The notes beneath the pieces are model-generated. The model searched no databases. It had not been told where the DNA came from and was given only the letters and a program-made list of their open reading frames with translations. Positions 8,159 to 16,267 of a DNA stretch of 54,640 bases are shown piece by piece. Position 1 is the stretch's first letter; each line of letters begins with the position of its first letter. Source of the stretch: Cryomorphaceae bacterium (GTDB lineage: Bacteria; Bacteroidota; Bacteroidia; Flavobacteriales; Schleiferiaceae); contig JAHEKP010000007.1 of the NCBI GenBank assembly GCA_024638285.1, positions 1-54,640 on the forward strand, given 5' to 3'. Made by a program: the position numbers and the translations under genes.

Positions 8159-9175
8159 ATGTACAAATCCATTATTCGTCCATTACTTTTTACGTTGAAT
8201 GCAGAACAGGCGCACCATTTTACGTTTAAAACGTTGAAAGTTGCTTTTAGGGTTCCAGGAGTAAGCTATCTAATGAAGGCGCTCTTTGGTCCATTGAAGG
8301 GCTATGAGAAAGAAGTGATGGGTTTGCGTTTCAAAAACCCTATTGGTTTAGCTGCTGGATTTGATAAGGATGCAAAACTTTACAATGAGCTAAGTGCGTT
8401 TGGCTTTGGATTCATTGAGATAGGAACGCTGACTCCAAAGCCTCAAGCAGGGAACCCTAAACCTCGTTTATTTCGTCTGGTGGAGGATGAGTCCGTGATT
8501 AATAGAATGGGCTTTAATAATGGAGGCCTTGATGAAGCTGTGCTGCGTCTAGCGAAGAAGAAAACAGATATTATCATTGGGGGCAATATTGGGAAAAATA
8601 AAGTCACTCCCAATGAAGAGGCAATTTCGGATTATTTAGAAGGGGTAAAAGCGTTGCATGGAGTGGTAGATTACTTTGTGGTGAATGTTAGTTCACCCAA
8701 TACACCTAATTTACGCGAACTGCAAGAGAAAGAGCCCTTAATGGCCCTTCTTACAGAAGTTAAAGTTCTGAATGATAGTTTAGGTCGTAAACCGTTGATG
8801 CTCAAGATAGCACCCGATTTAACAGAGGGGCAATTGAACGATATTATATCCATTATTAATACGTTGAAGCTAGATGGAATCGTAGCGACCAATACGACAA
8901 TTTCTAGAGCGGGACTCAAAACCTCTGCTAAAACGGTAGAGGCGATGGGAGCCGGCGGATTAAGCGGTAAAGTGCTGAAAACTCGCAGCACCGAAGTGGT
9001 GAGATATCTACGTGAAAAATTAGACGACAACATAGCAATCATTGCCGTTGGCGGTGTTTTTACGGGTGAAGATGCTCGCGAAAAGCTTAATGCTGGTGCA
9101 GATTTAGTCCAAGTTTGGTCAGGCTTCTTATATGAAGGGCCTGCAATGGTGCGTCGAATGCTCCGTAATTTGTAA
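8159..9175 (+). CDS. pyrD: Dihydroorotate dehydrogenase (quinone), class 2
   Basis: This 338-residue FMN enzyme of pyrimidine biosynthesis oxidises dihydroorotate to orotate with membrane quinone as acceptor. Class 2 features are present: an N-terminal helical membrane-association extension (residues 1-45), [26 protein letters not shown], the catalytic serine in [27 protein letters not shown] and the FMN phosphate-binding GGVFTGEDA near the C-terminus. The length is normal. It begins directly after smpB and is followed 30 bp later by the HMG-CoA-lyase-like gene. A dihydroorotase-like gene lies about 30 kb away at 38916. Confidence 0.97.
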   Translation: MYKSIIRPLLFTLNAEQAHHFTFKTLKVAFRVPGVSYLMKALFGPLKGYEKEVMGLRFKNPIGLAAGFDKDAKLYNELSAFGFGFIEIGTLTPKPQAGNPKPRLFRLVEDESVINRMGFNNGGLDEAVLRLAKKKTDIIIGGNIGKNKVTPNEEAISDYLEGVKALHGVVDYFVVNVSSPNTPNLRELQEKEPLMALLTEVKVLNDSLGRKPLMLKIAPDLTEGQLNDIISIINTLKLDGIVATNTTISRAGLKTSAKTVEAMGAGGLSGKVLKTRSTEVVRYLREKLDDNIAIIAVGGVFTGEDAREKLNAGADLVQVWSGFLYEGPAMVRRMLRNL

Positions 9176-9205
9176 ATTAGGGCGGAACCTATCTAATCCA
9201 TCCTA

Positions 9206-10072
9206 ATGACCCCCATTTCTATCGTTGAATGTCCTAGAGACGCTTGGCAAGGATTTCAAGATTTTATTCCCACGGCGGAGAAAGTCAAACACATTAAAAA
9301 CCTTATGCAATGTGGTTTTCATACCATAGATGCTGGGAGTTTTGTAAGTCCTAGAGCAATGCCCCAAATGGCAGATGCACAAGAGTTGTTTGCTGCTTTG
9401 GAAGAAGCCCGAGAACAATCGGGAACTAAGCTTTTAAGTATTGTGGCTAGTGAAGGAGGCGCGCGGCGTGCAGCTGAATTTAATCACATAGATGCCTGGG
9501 GTTATCCCTTTAGTGTCAGCGAAGTTTTTCAAGAACGTAACAGCAGGAAGAACATTGAAAAAGCCATAGATGATCTTAAGCTTGTAAAGGATTTAGCGTT
9601 ACAGTCGAATGTTGAATTGGTAGTTTACCTCAGTATGGCCTTTGGAAACCCCTATGGAGAAGCGTATCATACAGATTTAGTTTTGGAGCGCTTAGAACAA
9701 GCGCTGCTCTGCGGGGCAGATATTATCTCATTGAGCGATACCACTGGACAGGGAAGCACTAAGAGGGTAGTTGAGCTGTGCGATTTGATGAAAATTCATA
9801 GTCCGGTGCCCTGGGGTGCGCATATGCACAGTACTTATGAGGAGGCTGCTGAGAAAGCGCTTGCCGCTGTTAGTGCTGGATGTAAACGAATCGATACGGC
9901 GCTGAAAGGTTACGGGGGTTGTCCTTTTGCTTCGAATCAGTTGATAGGAAATATGCCAACGGAAAAGGTGTTAAGTGCATTGACCTACGCCAACCTTCCA
10001 CATAACTTAGATCCATTGCAGGTAGAAGGTGCATATAATAGTGCACTCCAGGTTTTGGGGCGATATTCTTAA
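9206..10072 (+). CDS. Hydroxymethylglutaryl-CoA lyase-like protein (HMGL family)
   Basis: This 288-residue TIM-barrel protein belongs to the pyruvate carboxyltransferase / HMG-CoA lyase family. HMG-CoA lyase splits HMG-CoA into acetyl-CoA and acetoacetate in leucine and ketone metabolism. Visible family positions include the N-terminal ECPRDAWQGF, SLSDTTGQGS, WGAHMHST with the metal-binding HMH, and the flexible-loop cysteine motif GYGGCPFASNQLIGNM. The first motif differs from the typical GPRDGLQNE, although the Arg-Asp pair is retained, so the exact substrate is uncertain. It probably belongs to the pyrD transcript. The promoter of the downstream cobalamin riboswitch begins within its last codons. 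Confidence 0.8.
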   Translation: MTPISIVECPRDAWQGFQDFIPTAEKVKHIKNLMQCGFHTIDAGSFVSPRAMPQMADAQELFAALEEAREQSGTKLLSIVASEGGARRAAEFNHIDAWGYPFSVSEVFQERNSRKNIEKAIDDLKLVKDLALQSNVELVVYLSMAFGNPYGEAYHTDLVLERLEQALLCGADIISLSDTTGQGSTKRVVELCDLMKIHSPVPWGAHMHSTYEEAAEKALAAVSAGCKRIDTALKGYGGCPFASNQLIGNMPTEKVLSALTYANLPHNLDPLQVEGAYNSALQVLGRYS

Positions 10073-10082
10073 TGTATCTTTG
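10054..10082 (+). promoter_or_regulatory. Promoter of the cobalamin-riboswitch operon
   Basis: TTTG at 10054-10057 and TATCTTTG at 10075-10082 are separated by 17 nt, a textbook Bacteroidota promoter (-33 TTTG, -7 TAnnTTTG). The predicted transcription start (about 10087) coincides with the 5' edge of the aptamer. The -33 element lies inside the end of the upstream coding region. Confidence 0.82.
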
Positions 10083-10084
10083 GG

Positions 10085-10240
10085 ATGTAGGTTGTACGCG
10101 GGAACGCATACTTAAAAAGGAACTCGGTTGAAGTCCGGGGCTTTGCCAGAAGCTGTAATTTGTGTTGAAGCTTTTCAAAACCACTGCTGTTGCGGGAAGG
10201 AGAAAAAGTGGAGCGAAGAGCCAGAAGACTTGGCCTACAT
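10085..10240 (+). promoter_or_regulatory. Cobalamin (adenosylcobalamin) riboswitch
   Basis: The aptamer is closed by P1 ATGTAGG (10085-10091) pairing with CCTACAT (10234-10240). The B12 box AGCCAGAAGACTTGGCC lies at 10219-10235 and matches the consensus AGYCAGRAGACCTGCC closely. The conserved core GGAACTCGGTTGAAGTCCGGGGC lies at about 10119-10141 in two adjoining parts, GGAACTCGGTTGAAG and TCCGGGGC. Between aptamer and start codon there are only about 40 nt and no intrinsic terminator, so control is more likely translational than by termination. It controls the BtuB-like receptor and the overlapping lipoprotein gene. Confidence 0.95.
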
Positions 10241-10279
10241 TAACCTTAAATGGTGCTCTGGGTCAAGCGCTGGTATAGA

Positions 10280-12055
10280 ATGAAGAACCTGTTCGTTTCA
10301 GTTTTGGTGCTGCTAACGCCTGTGCTACTCCATGGTCAGGTGGATACACTTTGGACTGCAAATGTCTTAAGTGGTACGTTCCGTTCAAAAGAAATCAAAA
10401 CAATCGCAGATTCATTGGTTGCAGATCTTAGCAACGCATCCGCCTACTTAACGAAGGACAGTCGTTTTATACTTAAGCAGTATTCACCTGGGAGTGTAGT
10501 AGCCTCTTCTTTTGGAGGCGCTTCGTCAGAGCAAAGTCGTGTTTTATGGGACGGGATAGACATCAGTAGTATGGCTTCGGGTGTGCTTGATTTAAGCTTG
10601 GTGCCGGCATCAATGCTTAGTAATACAGTGTTATACGACGGGATTAATGGTGGCGCGCTTGCCCCAATGGGATCTGTGGGTGCGTTAAACCTCGTGTCAA
10701 AAATTCCTCAAGGGCGCGGAACAAGTACCGTGTTATCAGCATCCAGTATTGGTGACCATGGTTTATTCGCACATTCTTGGGGAAACATCGGAACTGTGCG
10801 GTATCAAAGCGCTCTTAGAAGTACGGGTGGAACAAACAGTTATCCGTATTCGATAGGAAATTTAAATGGTGTGCTTAGCGGAAATGGCTATAACGACTTG
10901 ATATACCTTCAATCCTTTCAGGGTAAAGTATCTCGATGGAATTGGCAATCGACCCTATGGTATACGCAAAGCGAGAAAGACAATAGTGGTTCTGTTCTAA
11001 CGCCTGGATATATTAATCATCTAGAAGACGATATGCTTCGCTTTAAGTATTCGATTCGAAATAGGTTGAATCAATGGCAAGTCTATCTAGGGAGGGAATG
11101 GCAGGCATATACGGATACAAATTCTCCCTGGACCGTTAAGGACACGAACAGGTATTCACAAGCCACAGTGCAGTATTCGCGCCGAACGGAGCGACAAGAG
11201 TTTTTCTTTACAGCGAATTACTTTAAAGCCGACGGATCGAATCGGAACGCAGTTGCCTTCCTGCCGCATATTCTGTACAACGTCAGCCTTTCAAAAAAGG
11301 ATAGAGTGGTCTTGAAAGCTGCTGGTTATTTGAACAATGTGCATATGGGAGCGCATTATAGCCGTATTGCTGTGCAAGGAGATATTCAAAGCCAATTCGC
11401 TTTAGGCACCTATTACAGGCTGCCCACACTCAATGAATTGTTTTGGAGTCCAGGAGGTAATCCCGATCTGGCTGCGGAGCGTTCTTATGGAATGAAGTAC
11501 ACGCTAAAGGGTAAAGGAAAATGGAATTGGAATTTTAGTACGGACCAATTGTACTACGGCAAAATGATTCAATGGGCGCCTGGCGCATCTGGGAATTGGT
11601 CGCCGCAGAATTACTTTGCGGTCTACACGAGTAGTACCACTGCTACGGTTGCTCGTTCTTGGGAAAAATATACGACCAATGTGAACCTGACCCACCAGTA
11701 CTCGAGAGTTCTCGCTACAATCAGCAATGATCCTGCAATAGTAGGGAAATCACTCATCTACAGGCCAGACCTTCAAGCGGTATATACTTCTGAATTTCAT
11801 TTGCCAAAAGGCACGCTTCAGGTTAGAGGTTTTTATACGGGCTTGCGTCATACGCTTCGTGATAATAGCGCAATAGGTGAAATTCCGGCACAGTATTGGT
11901 GTGCTATAGCTTATACTGTATCTGGAGCAAACGATCGATGGAATCTTTTGCTGCAAATTGATAATGTATTTAATAACGAAAGGCAATATTATCAGTACTT
12001 CCCAATGCCTGGGCGGTCATTTCAAGTCAATTTAAAACTCAATTCAAAACGATGA
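10280..12055 (+). CDS. btuB: TonB-dependent outer-membrane receptor for cobalamin (BtuB-like)
   Basis: This 591-residue outer-membrane beta barrel starts with a signal peptide (MKNLFVSVLVLLTPVLLHGQ). An ATG 30 nt upstream is in frame but would hide the signal. After a short N-terminus comes a plug domain (QYSPGSVVASSFGGASSEQ, then VLWDGIDIS and NTVLYDGINGGALAPMGSVGALNLVSK), then a long barrel of alternating aromatic strands. The C-terminal strand ends RSFQVNLKLNSKR. The riboswitch upstream identifies the ligand class as corrinoids. It is short for a TonB receptor, like other BtuB homologues, and lacks the carboxypeptidase-like extension of SusC types. It overlaps the next gene by 4 bp (ATGA). 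Confidence 0.9.
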   Translation: MKNLFVSVLVLLTPVLLHGQVDTLWTANVLSGTFRSKEIKTIADSLVADLSNASAYLTKDSRFILKQYSPGSVVASSFGGASSEQSRVLWDGIDISSMASGVLDLSLVPASMLSNTVLYDGINGGALAPMGSVGALNLVSKIPQGRGTSTVLSASSIGDHGLFAHSWGNIGTVRYQSALRSTGGTNSYPYSIGNLNGVLSGNGYNDLIYLQSFQGKVSRWNWQSTLWYTQSEKDNSGSVLTPGYINHLEDDMLRFKYSIRNRLNQWQVYLGREWQAYTDTNSPWTVKDTNRYSQATVQYSRRTERQEFFFTANYFKADGSNRNAVAFLPHILYNVSLSKKDRVVLKAAGYLNNVHMGAHYSRIAVQGDIQSQFALGTYYRLPTLNELFWSPGGNPDLAAERSYGMKYTLKGKGKWNWNFSTDQLYYGKMIQWAPGASGNWSPQNYFAVYTSSTTATVARSWEKYTTNVNLTHQYSRVLATISNDPAIVGKSLIYRPDLQAVYTSEFHLPKGTLQVRGFYTGLRHTLRDNSAIGEIPAQYWCAIAYTVSGANDRWNLLLQIDNVFNNERQYYQYFPMPGRSFQVNLKLNSKR

Positions 12056-13068
12056 AAAAATCATCTTTATTAGTAGCTCTAGGTGCAATTGCAGGTCTAT
12101 TCACAGCATGCACTCCGAAATCTCCTTCTGGCTCTTCCGGTGTCTACACGGATTTACATTTAATCTTAAATGAAGGTCCCTTTGGCTCAGGGTCAGGTTC
12201 TATTACGGCCTACAGTGCAGATACACTTATTCAATCTGCATTTGCTTTAGAAAATGGATTCCCTTTAGGAAATGTTGCTCAACACATGATTGAATCCGAT
12301 TCCATGCTGTACGTCGCAATGAACAACAGCAATGCAATTCACGGTGTAAATAGGAATACGCTAAAGCACAGTTGGTCTGCCACGGTAGAGCAGCCTCGTT
12401 ACTTAGCAGTGGATGGTAATAGATTGTTCGTTTCAAATTGGAAGGATTCCTCCATTTATGTGCTTGATAAAACGAACGGTAGTTTATTAGATAGCATTGA
12501 CATGGGGCACTATACCGAGCAGTTGATTGTTTACAGCAATAAACTCTTCGCTGGAGTAGGAACCTATGAAGGACCGTGGTCACTTGCTGAGATTGATTTA
12601 GGAACTTTCGATGTAAAGCATCATTCAGTAGGCGATGTGCCTAATTCCTTTGCTGTTATTGGAAATGATCTTTATCTCTTATGTTCTGGCGACGAAAACT
12701 GGGGTATAGGCGATGATACACCAGCGAGTATTTGGAAGTATCAAGGAAGTTCAGCTGGAGCAACGGAGGTTGTTTCCCCAAACAATATTGGAACACATGC
12801 CATAGGATTATCAACGGATGGAACAGACGCCTACTTTCTTAATGCTACGTACGACGGTGCTATTGTGAAATGGACGCCAGGACAAAATTGGCCCAATTCA
12901 ACTCTAACCCTTCCTGGAGGCTACAACTTGAATGTGCACAACGGTAATTTGTATTTCTTTGATGCTAAAGACTATGCTAGCAGTGGTGAAGTACGTATAT
13001 ACAACACAACGGGAATGCTAATAGAAACTGTGCCCGCAGGTGTGATCCCAAGGCAAATTATTTATTAA
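12052..13068 (+). CDS. Surface beta-propeller lipoprotein, BtuG-like cobalamin-binding candidate
   Basis: This 338-residue lipoprotein has its lipobox FTAC ending at Cys20. The mature part consists of repeating propeller blades of the YncE/DUF5074 type, for example LYVAMNNSNAIHGVNRNT, LFVSNWKDSSIYVLDK, LYLLCSGDENWG and AYFLNATYDGAIVKW. In Bacteroides the surface lipoprotein BtuG is a beta propeller that captures vitamin B12 and sits on BtuB. The overlap with the riboswitch-controlled btuB gene, the lipid anchor and the fold make an equivalent role likely here, but this is inference. The stop codon overlaps that of the convergent gene (TTAA). Confidence 0.78.
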   Translation: MKKSSLLVALGAIAGLFTACTPKSPSGSSGVYTDLHLILNEGPFGSGSGSITAYSADTLIQSAFALENGFPLGNVAQHMIESDSMLYVAMNNSNAIHGVNRNTLKHSWSATVEQPRYLAVDGNRLFVSNWKDSSIYVLDKTNGSLLDSIDMGHYTEQLIVYSNKLFAGVGTYEGPWSLAEIDLGTFDVKHHSVGDVPNSFAVIGNDLYLLCSGDENWGIGDDTPASIWKYQGSSAGATEVVSPNNIGTHAIGLSTDGTDAYFLNATYDGAIVKWTPGQNWPNSTLTLPGGYNLNVHNGNLYFFDAKDYASSGEVRIYNTTGMLIETVPAGVIPRQIIY

Positions 13069-13589
13069 GCCTTTGCGGTATCGACAAGTTTGATCTCTGC
13101 AGCATAAGCGATTGCGCTAAACAATGCTGTGGAGATCAATTCTGGTGCATAAAAAGGGATGGCAGCTGCATAAGTAGCAGCTAAACCCGAAATAGTCCTG
13201 GGAAAAAGACTGAATTCACTCAGAAAGACTCCAAGATTGCTCATTAAGAAAAATCCAATAGATCCGGCGATCAGCGCTGTGATGCCCTTAGCACCTGTTT
13301 TGGCGTAGCGACCAGCCACAGCATAGATGGTGAATCCTGCATAAGTAAAAAGAGAGCCTTTGTACATCATTACGAAAGATCCAGAAGGATAAACGATATT
13401 ATTGATGAATAGGTCACTGACCATGAGGACGCCAAAGGTCAACGCAATACTTTTAAAAAGACCTTTATTTTGATTTGCGCCCATGAACGCAAGCGCGCCC
13501 ATTGCCGTAAAATTTGGGTAGTGTGGAGCGACGCGTGAAATGAACGCTGCTATTACGAGACCAATTAAAACCTTATTCTGTGCTGTCAT
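13065..13589 (-). CDS. DUF6580-like membrane protein, possible ECF-type substrate-binding component
   Basis: This 174-residue protein has about five hydrophobic segments and begins with a short polar N-terminus. The pattern RVAPHYPNFTAMGALAFMGA and the evenly spaced helices resemble the DUF6580 family, which has been compared to ECF transporter S components. No ATPase or T component is adjacent. It is convergent with the cobalamin-uptake operon, overlapping its stop codon by 4 bp, so a role in corrinoid uptake is possible but not shown, and no riboswitch precedes it. A -7 box TATATTTG lies 18 nt upstream of the start. Confidence 0.65.
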   Translation of the reverse strand: MTAQNKVLIGLVIAAFISRVAPHYPNFTAMGALAFMGANQNKGLFKSIALTFGVLMVSDLFINNIVYPSGSFVMMYKGSLFTYAGFTIYAVAGRYAKTGAKGITALIAGSIGFFLMSNLGVFLSEFSLFPRTISGLAATYAAAIPFYAPELISTALFSAIAYAAEIKLVDTAKA

Positions 13590-13607
13590 ATCTCTGTGAA
13601 TTCTTCA

Positions 13608-13615
13608 CAAATATA
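13608..13615 (-). promoter_or_regulatory. -7 promoter box of the DUF6580-like gene
   Basis: On the minus strand TATATTTG matches TAnnTTTG exactly, with its last base 18 nt before the ATG. The expected leader is about 12 nt. It lies directly after the stop codon of the upstream XRE gene. Confidence 0.6.
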
Positions 13616-13621
13616 CGTTGA

Positions 13622-13978
13622 TTACGCTTCTTTGGTATAGGTTTCCCATGTTCCATTTGGATTTAATACCAACAATTTTTGTTTCGCTGCCGATGAAAGA
13701 GTGGGGGTTGGCGGCGGCGCTTTAATAGATTGAGGAGGACTCACTACTTTAGGTACCGCTGCCGTTTTTCTCGAACGCTCACCAGTGAGGATAAAACGAA
13801 TATCTAAATCGTCGTCAAAAGCGCAAAGCTTCTGAATAAGTTGAAGGTTGGGTTTGTTTCTCCCGTTTAAGATATGCACTAGAGTAGGTCGGTTCATGCC
13901 AAGTGCATTGGCCATGCTCGAAGGTGAATGTCCCTCCAGTTCCATGTAGGCTTTTAAACGCTGTACAATCTCTTCCAT
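13622..13978 (-). CDS. Small XRE-family transcriptional regulator
   Basis: This 118-residue protein has an N-terminal helix-turn-helix of the Cro/CI type (about 5-60: YMELEGHSPSSMANALGMN followed by RPTLVHILNGRNKPNLQLI), a FDDDLDIRFILTGE segment typical of this family, a proline-rich linker (PPQSIKAPPPTPT), and a short C-terminal tail ending NPNGTWETYTKEA. It probably regulates itself: an inverted repeat TTACAAATGTAA overlaps its -7 box immediately before the start codon. Its other targets are unknown. Confidence 0.8.
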   Translation of the reverse strand: MEEIVQRLKAYMELEGHSPSSMANALGMNRPTLVHILNGRNKPNLQLIQKLCAFDDDLDIRFILTGERSRKTAAVPKVVSPPQSIKAPPPTPTLSSAAKQKLLVLNPNGTWETYTKEA

Positions 13979-13980
13979 TG

Positions 13981-13992
13981 TTACAAATGTAA
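13981..13992 (-). promoter_or_regulatory. -7 box overlapped by an inverted repeat before the XRE gene
   Basis: TTACAAATGTAA has perfect 5-bp arms (TTACA/TGTAA). The minus-strand -7 box TACATTTG occupies 13984-13991 and ends 5 nt before the ATG. A dimeric XRE protein bound here would block the promoter, so I read it as a candidate autoregulatory operator with a leaderless transcript. Confidence 0.45.
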
Positions 13993-14129
13993 TGATATCT
14001 GAGCATATGAAACAGGGTGTTTCAGTTGTATTTAATCCAATTTAGGATCAGCTACATTCCATGAACCTAAGGAGAAAGTTATGGTTTATATGAAATATAT
14101 TAAATATATGATATACAGAGTTTTAACAT

Positions 14130-15110
14130 CTATTTGTATATTGTTTCACGATGTGAGAATATGGCTGTTCCGTTTGAATCATACAGGCCAACTTTGATTT
14201 CGCTGTCCTTTGCATCGAATAGTTTCAATTGTAACAATCCGTAATGTTGTGTATCCGTTGTCATTTGGTGGATTCGTGTATTGTTGTTTTCATCATGATG
14301 AGGATATGCATTTGCTGTTAGAGGTGATGCACAGACTTCAATTATAGATTTGCCATCAATCACGATTTTATTTATTTCACCGCTGTGGCGATCGCCCGTG
14401 AGTACCACAGGCCTTCCAGGCGCTTTGGAGAGCCATTGTAGGAGCATGTCTCGTTCTTTAGGGTAATTACTGATATTCTCAAATACCTTCGCAGTGTTTA
14501 ATAGCTGTCCACCCATACAAATGATATGAACTTCTGCTGTGGATTGGTTTAAAGCGTCTTGGAACCAATTCAATTGTTCCACGCCGAAAACGGTGGCATT
14601 TGCTGAATCTTTATGCGTTCTGAAACTGCGATTGTCCAGTAGGTATAGATCTACCTCGCCTTCAGCAATCACTTTTCGCCCGTAGTAACTGTCGGGGTTA
14701 GGTTGCGGATAATCAGGTTTCCAAAAATCTTTAAACGCTCGCATAGTGGTAGGAAATCCATCAAAAGTAGATCGATCGCAGTCGTTTGGGCCTGCATCAT
14801 GATCGTCCCATATCGCTAAATGATTGCTTTTACTTAGAAGCTCTTGAAAGACGGGCTGATCAAAAACTTCATTATAGCGTGCAATCGTGCTGTCGTAGTT
14901 GTTCCATTCCCCATTATTGAGGTAAATATTATCTCCAAGCCAAATGAAATGATCTAGACTATCCAAGGCTTTATTGAGGTTGGGAAGGATGTGTTGGGTT
15001 TGATTGGGTTCATTGCAGCTTCCAAAACCAATGGTAAGCACCTTTTCTTCGTTAGTGCATGCTGTGTTAAGTACTAATGCAGCGAGGCAGGTGATCGTAG
15101 TTTTTTTCAT
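14130..15110 (-). CDS. PhoD-like phosphatase/phosphodiesterase lipoprotein
   Basis: This 326-residue metallophosphoesterase has a lipoprotein signal with lipobox NTAC (Cys18). Metal and active-site motifs of the PhoD family are visible: IGFGSCNEPNQ, IWLGDNIYLNNGEW, AIWDDHDAGPNDCD, LYLLDNRSFR and VVLTGDRHSGEI. It would hydrolyse phosphomono- or diesters in the periplasm or at the cell surface. The 151-bp gap between its stop and the XRE gene start contains no gene I can support. It is divergent from the M14 peptidase gene, with the two promoters sharing about 60 bp. Confidence 0.87.
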   Translation of the reverse strand: MKKTTITCLAALVLNTACTNEEKVLTIGFGSCNEPNQTQHILPNLNKALDSLDHFIWLGDNIYLNNGEWNNYDSTIARYNEVFDQPVFQELLSKSNHLAIWDDHDAGPNDCDRSTFDGFPTTMRAFKDFWKPDYPQPNPDSYYGRKVIAEGEVDLYLLDNRSFRTHKDSANATVFGVEQLNWFQDALNQSTAEVHIICMGGQLLNTAKVFENISNYPKERDMLLQWLSKAPGRPVVLTGDRHSGEINKIVIDGKSIIEVCASPLTANAYPHHDENNNTRIHQMTTDTQHYGLLQLKLFDAKDSEIKVGLYDSNGTAIFSHRETIYK

Positions 15111-15160
15111 AGCGTTTAGTATGTGATGGGCAATTCGCGATTGTGCGTTAACTTCACCTT

Positions 15161-15168
15161 TAAATTTA
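15161..15168 (+). promoter_or_regulatory. -7-like box, 5 nt before the M14 peptidase start
   Basis: TAAATTTA is a one-base variant of TAnnTTTG and ends 5 nt before the ATG at 15174. It supports that ATG over the in-frame ATG at 15123 and suggests a leaderless transcript. Confidence 0.4.
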
Positions 15169-15173
15169 CGGCA

Positions 15174-16232
15174 ATGTTCACAGCCTCTGATTCTAAATAT
15201 TTATCTGATAACCAGTGGTATATGCCATACAACGAATTGTTGGCGGCATTTAATTGGGAAATTATTGGTTATTCATCTGAGGAACGGCCCATATTGAATA
15301 CCACTTTGGGATCGGGGTCGCGTAGCATTTGCATGTGGGCAGGTATGCACGGCAATGAGACTACGGGCGTATTCCTGTTACTTTCGCTCATAGATCTCTA
15401 CACGCGAAATAAAATTGATTTAAGTGCCTTTTCTATACACATCATACCGGTCATTAATCCGGATGCATATGTTCGATTTACACGCCGAAATGGTCTTTCG
15501 ATTGATTTGAATCGAGACTTTAGAGCCTTTCAAACCATTGAGAGCGCAAAGCTCGTTGGATGGATAAAAATGAAATCACCGGAGTTGTGTTTTAATCTTC
15601 ACGATCAGCGTTCAATATTCCACGTAAATAATGAGCCTGCCTACACGTCATTTCTAGTGCCTTCTTCTGACGAATCAAGGGCAATTACTCCACTGCGCCG
15701 ATCGCTGATGAATCGTGTTGGAAATGCGCTTAGCTCATTGGAGATGTCGTTAAATGGAATTGGGCGTTATAGCGATGAATTTTATCCCACGGCAGTAGGT
15801 GATTACCTTATGGCACATGGAATTCCAAATGTGCTTTTCGAAAGCGGGGTTAGTAATGACGATTTTGAGCGCATGAAAGCGCGTTTGTTTGGATTAAATG
15901 CCATGGTTGCATTGTTGAATGCGGGCGTAGAACCCTCAGCGGTTTATGATGAATTGCCTCAGAATAAAGAAGGTTTATTAGAATGGGTATTTACGGATGT
16001 TTTGTATGCTCGAATGCGCGTAGACATTGCTGTTAAAAGAGTATATTATGTAAACGGGCATGCACAAGGCATGTATTACATGGTAGATGAATTAGGCGAT
16101 TTAGCATCGCGGCCACGCATGAAAGAGACGCATGGTGAGGCAATGGCCTTATCTGCTCCATTGAATATAGGACAGCCCATTACTGCGGTATTGGGACCTG
16201 TGGTTTTTGAAAACGGATTAATTGTAGGTTAA
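15174..16232 (+). CDS. M14-family zinc carboxypeptidase-like protein
   Basis: From the preferred ATG this is a 352-residue protein with no signal peptide, so probably cytoplasmic. M14 features are in order: MHGNET provides the HxxE zinc ligands, INPDAYVRFTRRNG and IDLNRDF form the substrate pocket, LHDQ provides the third zinc ligand, and VLFESG the general-base glutamate. The C-terminal 80 residues resemble no domain I recognise. An upstream in-frame ATG (15123) would add 17 residues that look unstructured and would overlap the putative promoter. The substrate could be a peptide or a peptidoglycan fragment. Confidence 0.82.
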   Translation: MFTASDSKYLSDNQWYMPYNELLAAFNWEIIGYSSEERPILNTTLGSGSRSICMWAGMHGNETTGVFLLLSLIDLYTRNKIDLSAFSIHIIPVINPDAYVRFTRRNGLSIDLNRDFRAFQTIESAKLVGWIKMKSPELCFNLHDQRSIFHVNNEPAYTSFLVPSSDESRAITPLRRSLMNRVGNALSSLEMSLNGIGRYSDEFYPTAVGDYLMAHGIPNVLFESGVSNDDFERMKARLFGLNAMVALLNAGVEPSAVYDELPQNKEGLLEWVFTDVLYARMRVDIAVKRVYYVNGHAQGMYYMVDELGDLASRPRMKETHGEAMALSAPLNIGQPITAVLGPVVFENGLIVG

Positions 16233-16259
16233 ACTCCCCAACACCTATGCTGGGGAGTT
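16232..16259. terminator. Hairpin between convergent M14 and ssb genes
   Basis: AACTCCCCA (16232-16240) and TGGGGAGTT (16251-16259) form a perfect 9-bp stem with a 10-nt loop. Neither strand has a proper U-tract afterwards (only TTT on the minus strand), so it may be a weak bidirectional terminator or an RNA-stabilising hairpin. Confidence 0.55.
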
Positions 16260-16267
16260 CTGCAGAG

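Noticed and set aside
10250-10279. Earlier ATG for the BtuB-like receptor.
   Set aside because: It would place ten polar and aromatic residues before the signal peptide and lies within the riboswitch expression platform.
14081-14197. A 38-codon plus-strand reading frame preceded by AAGGAG.
   Set aside because: It overlaps the end of the PhoD-like gene on the other strand, has an AT-driven composition (Tyr, Ile, Lys) and no promoter box; Shine-Dalgarno sequences are weak evidence in this phylum.
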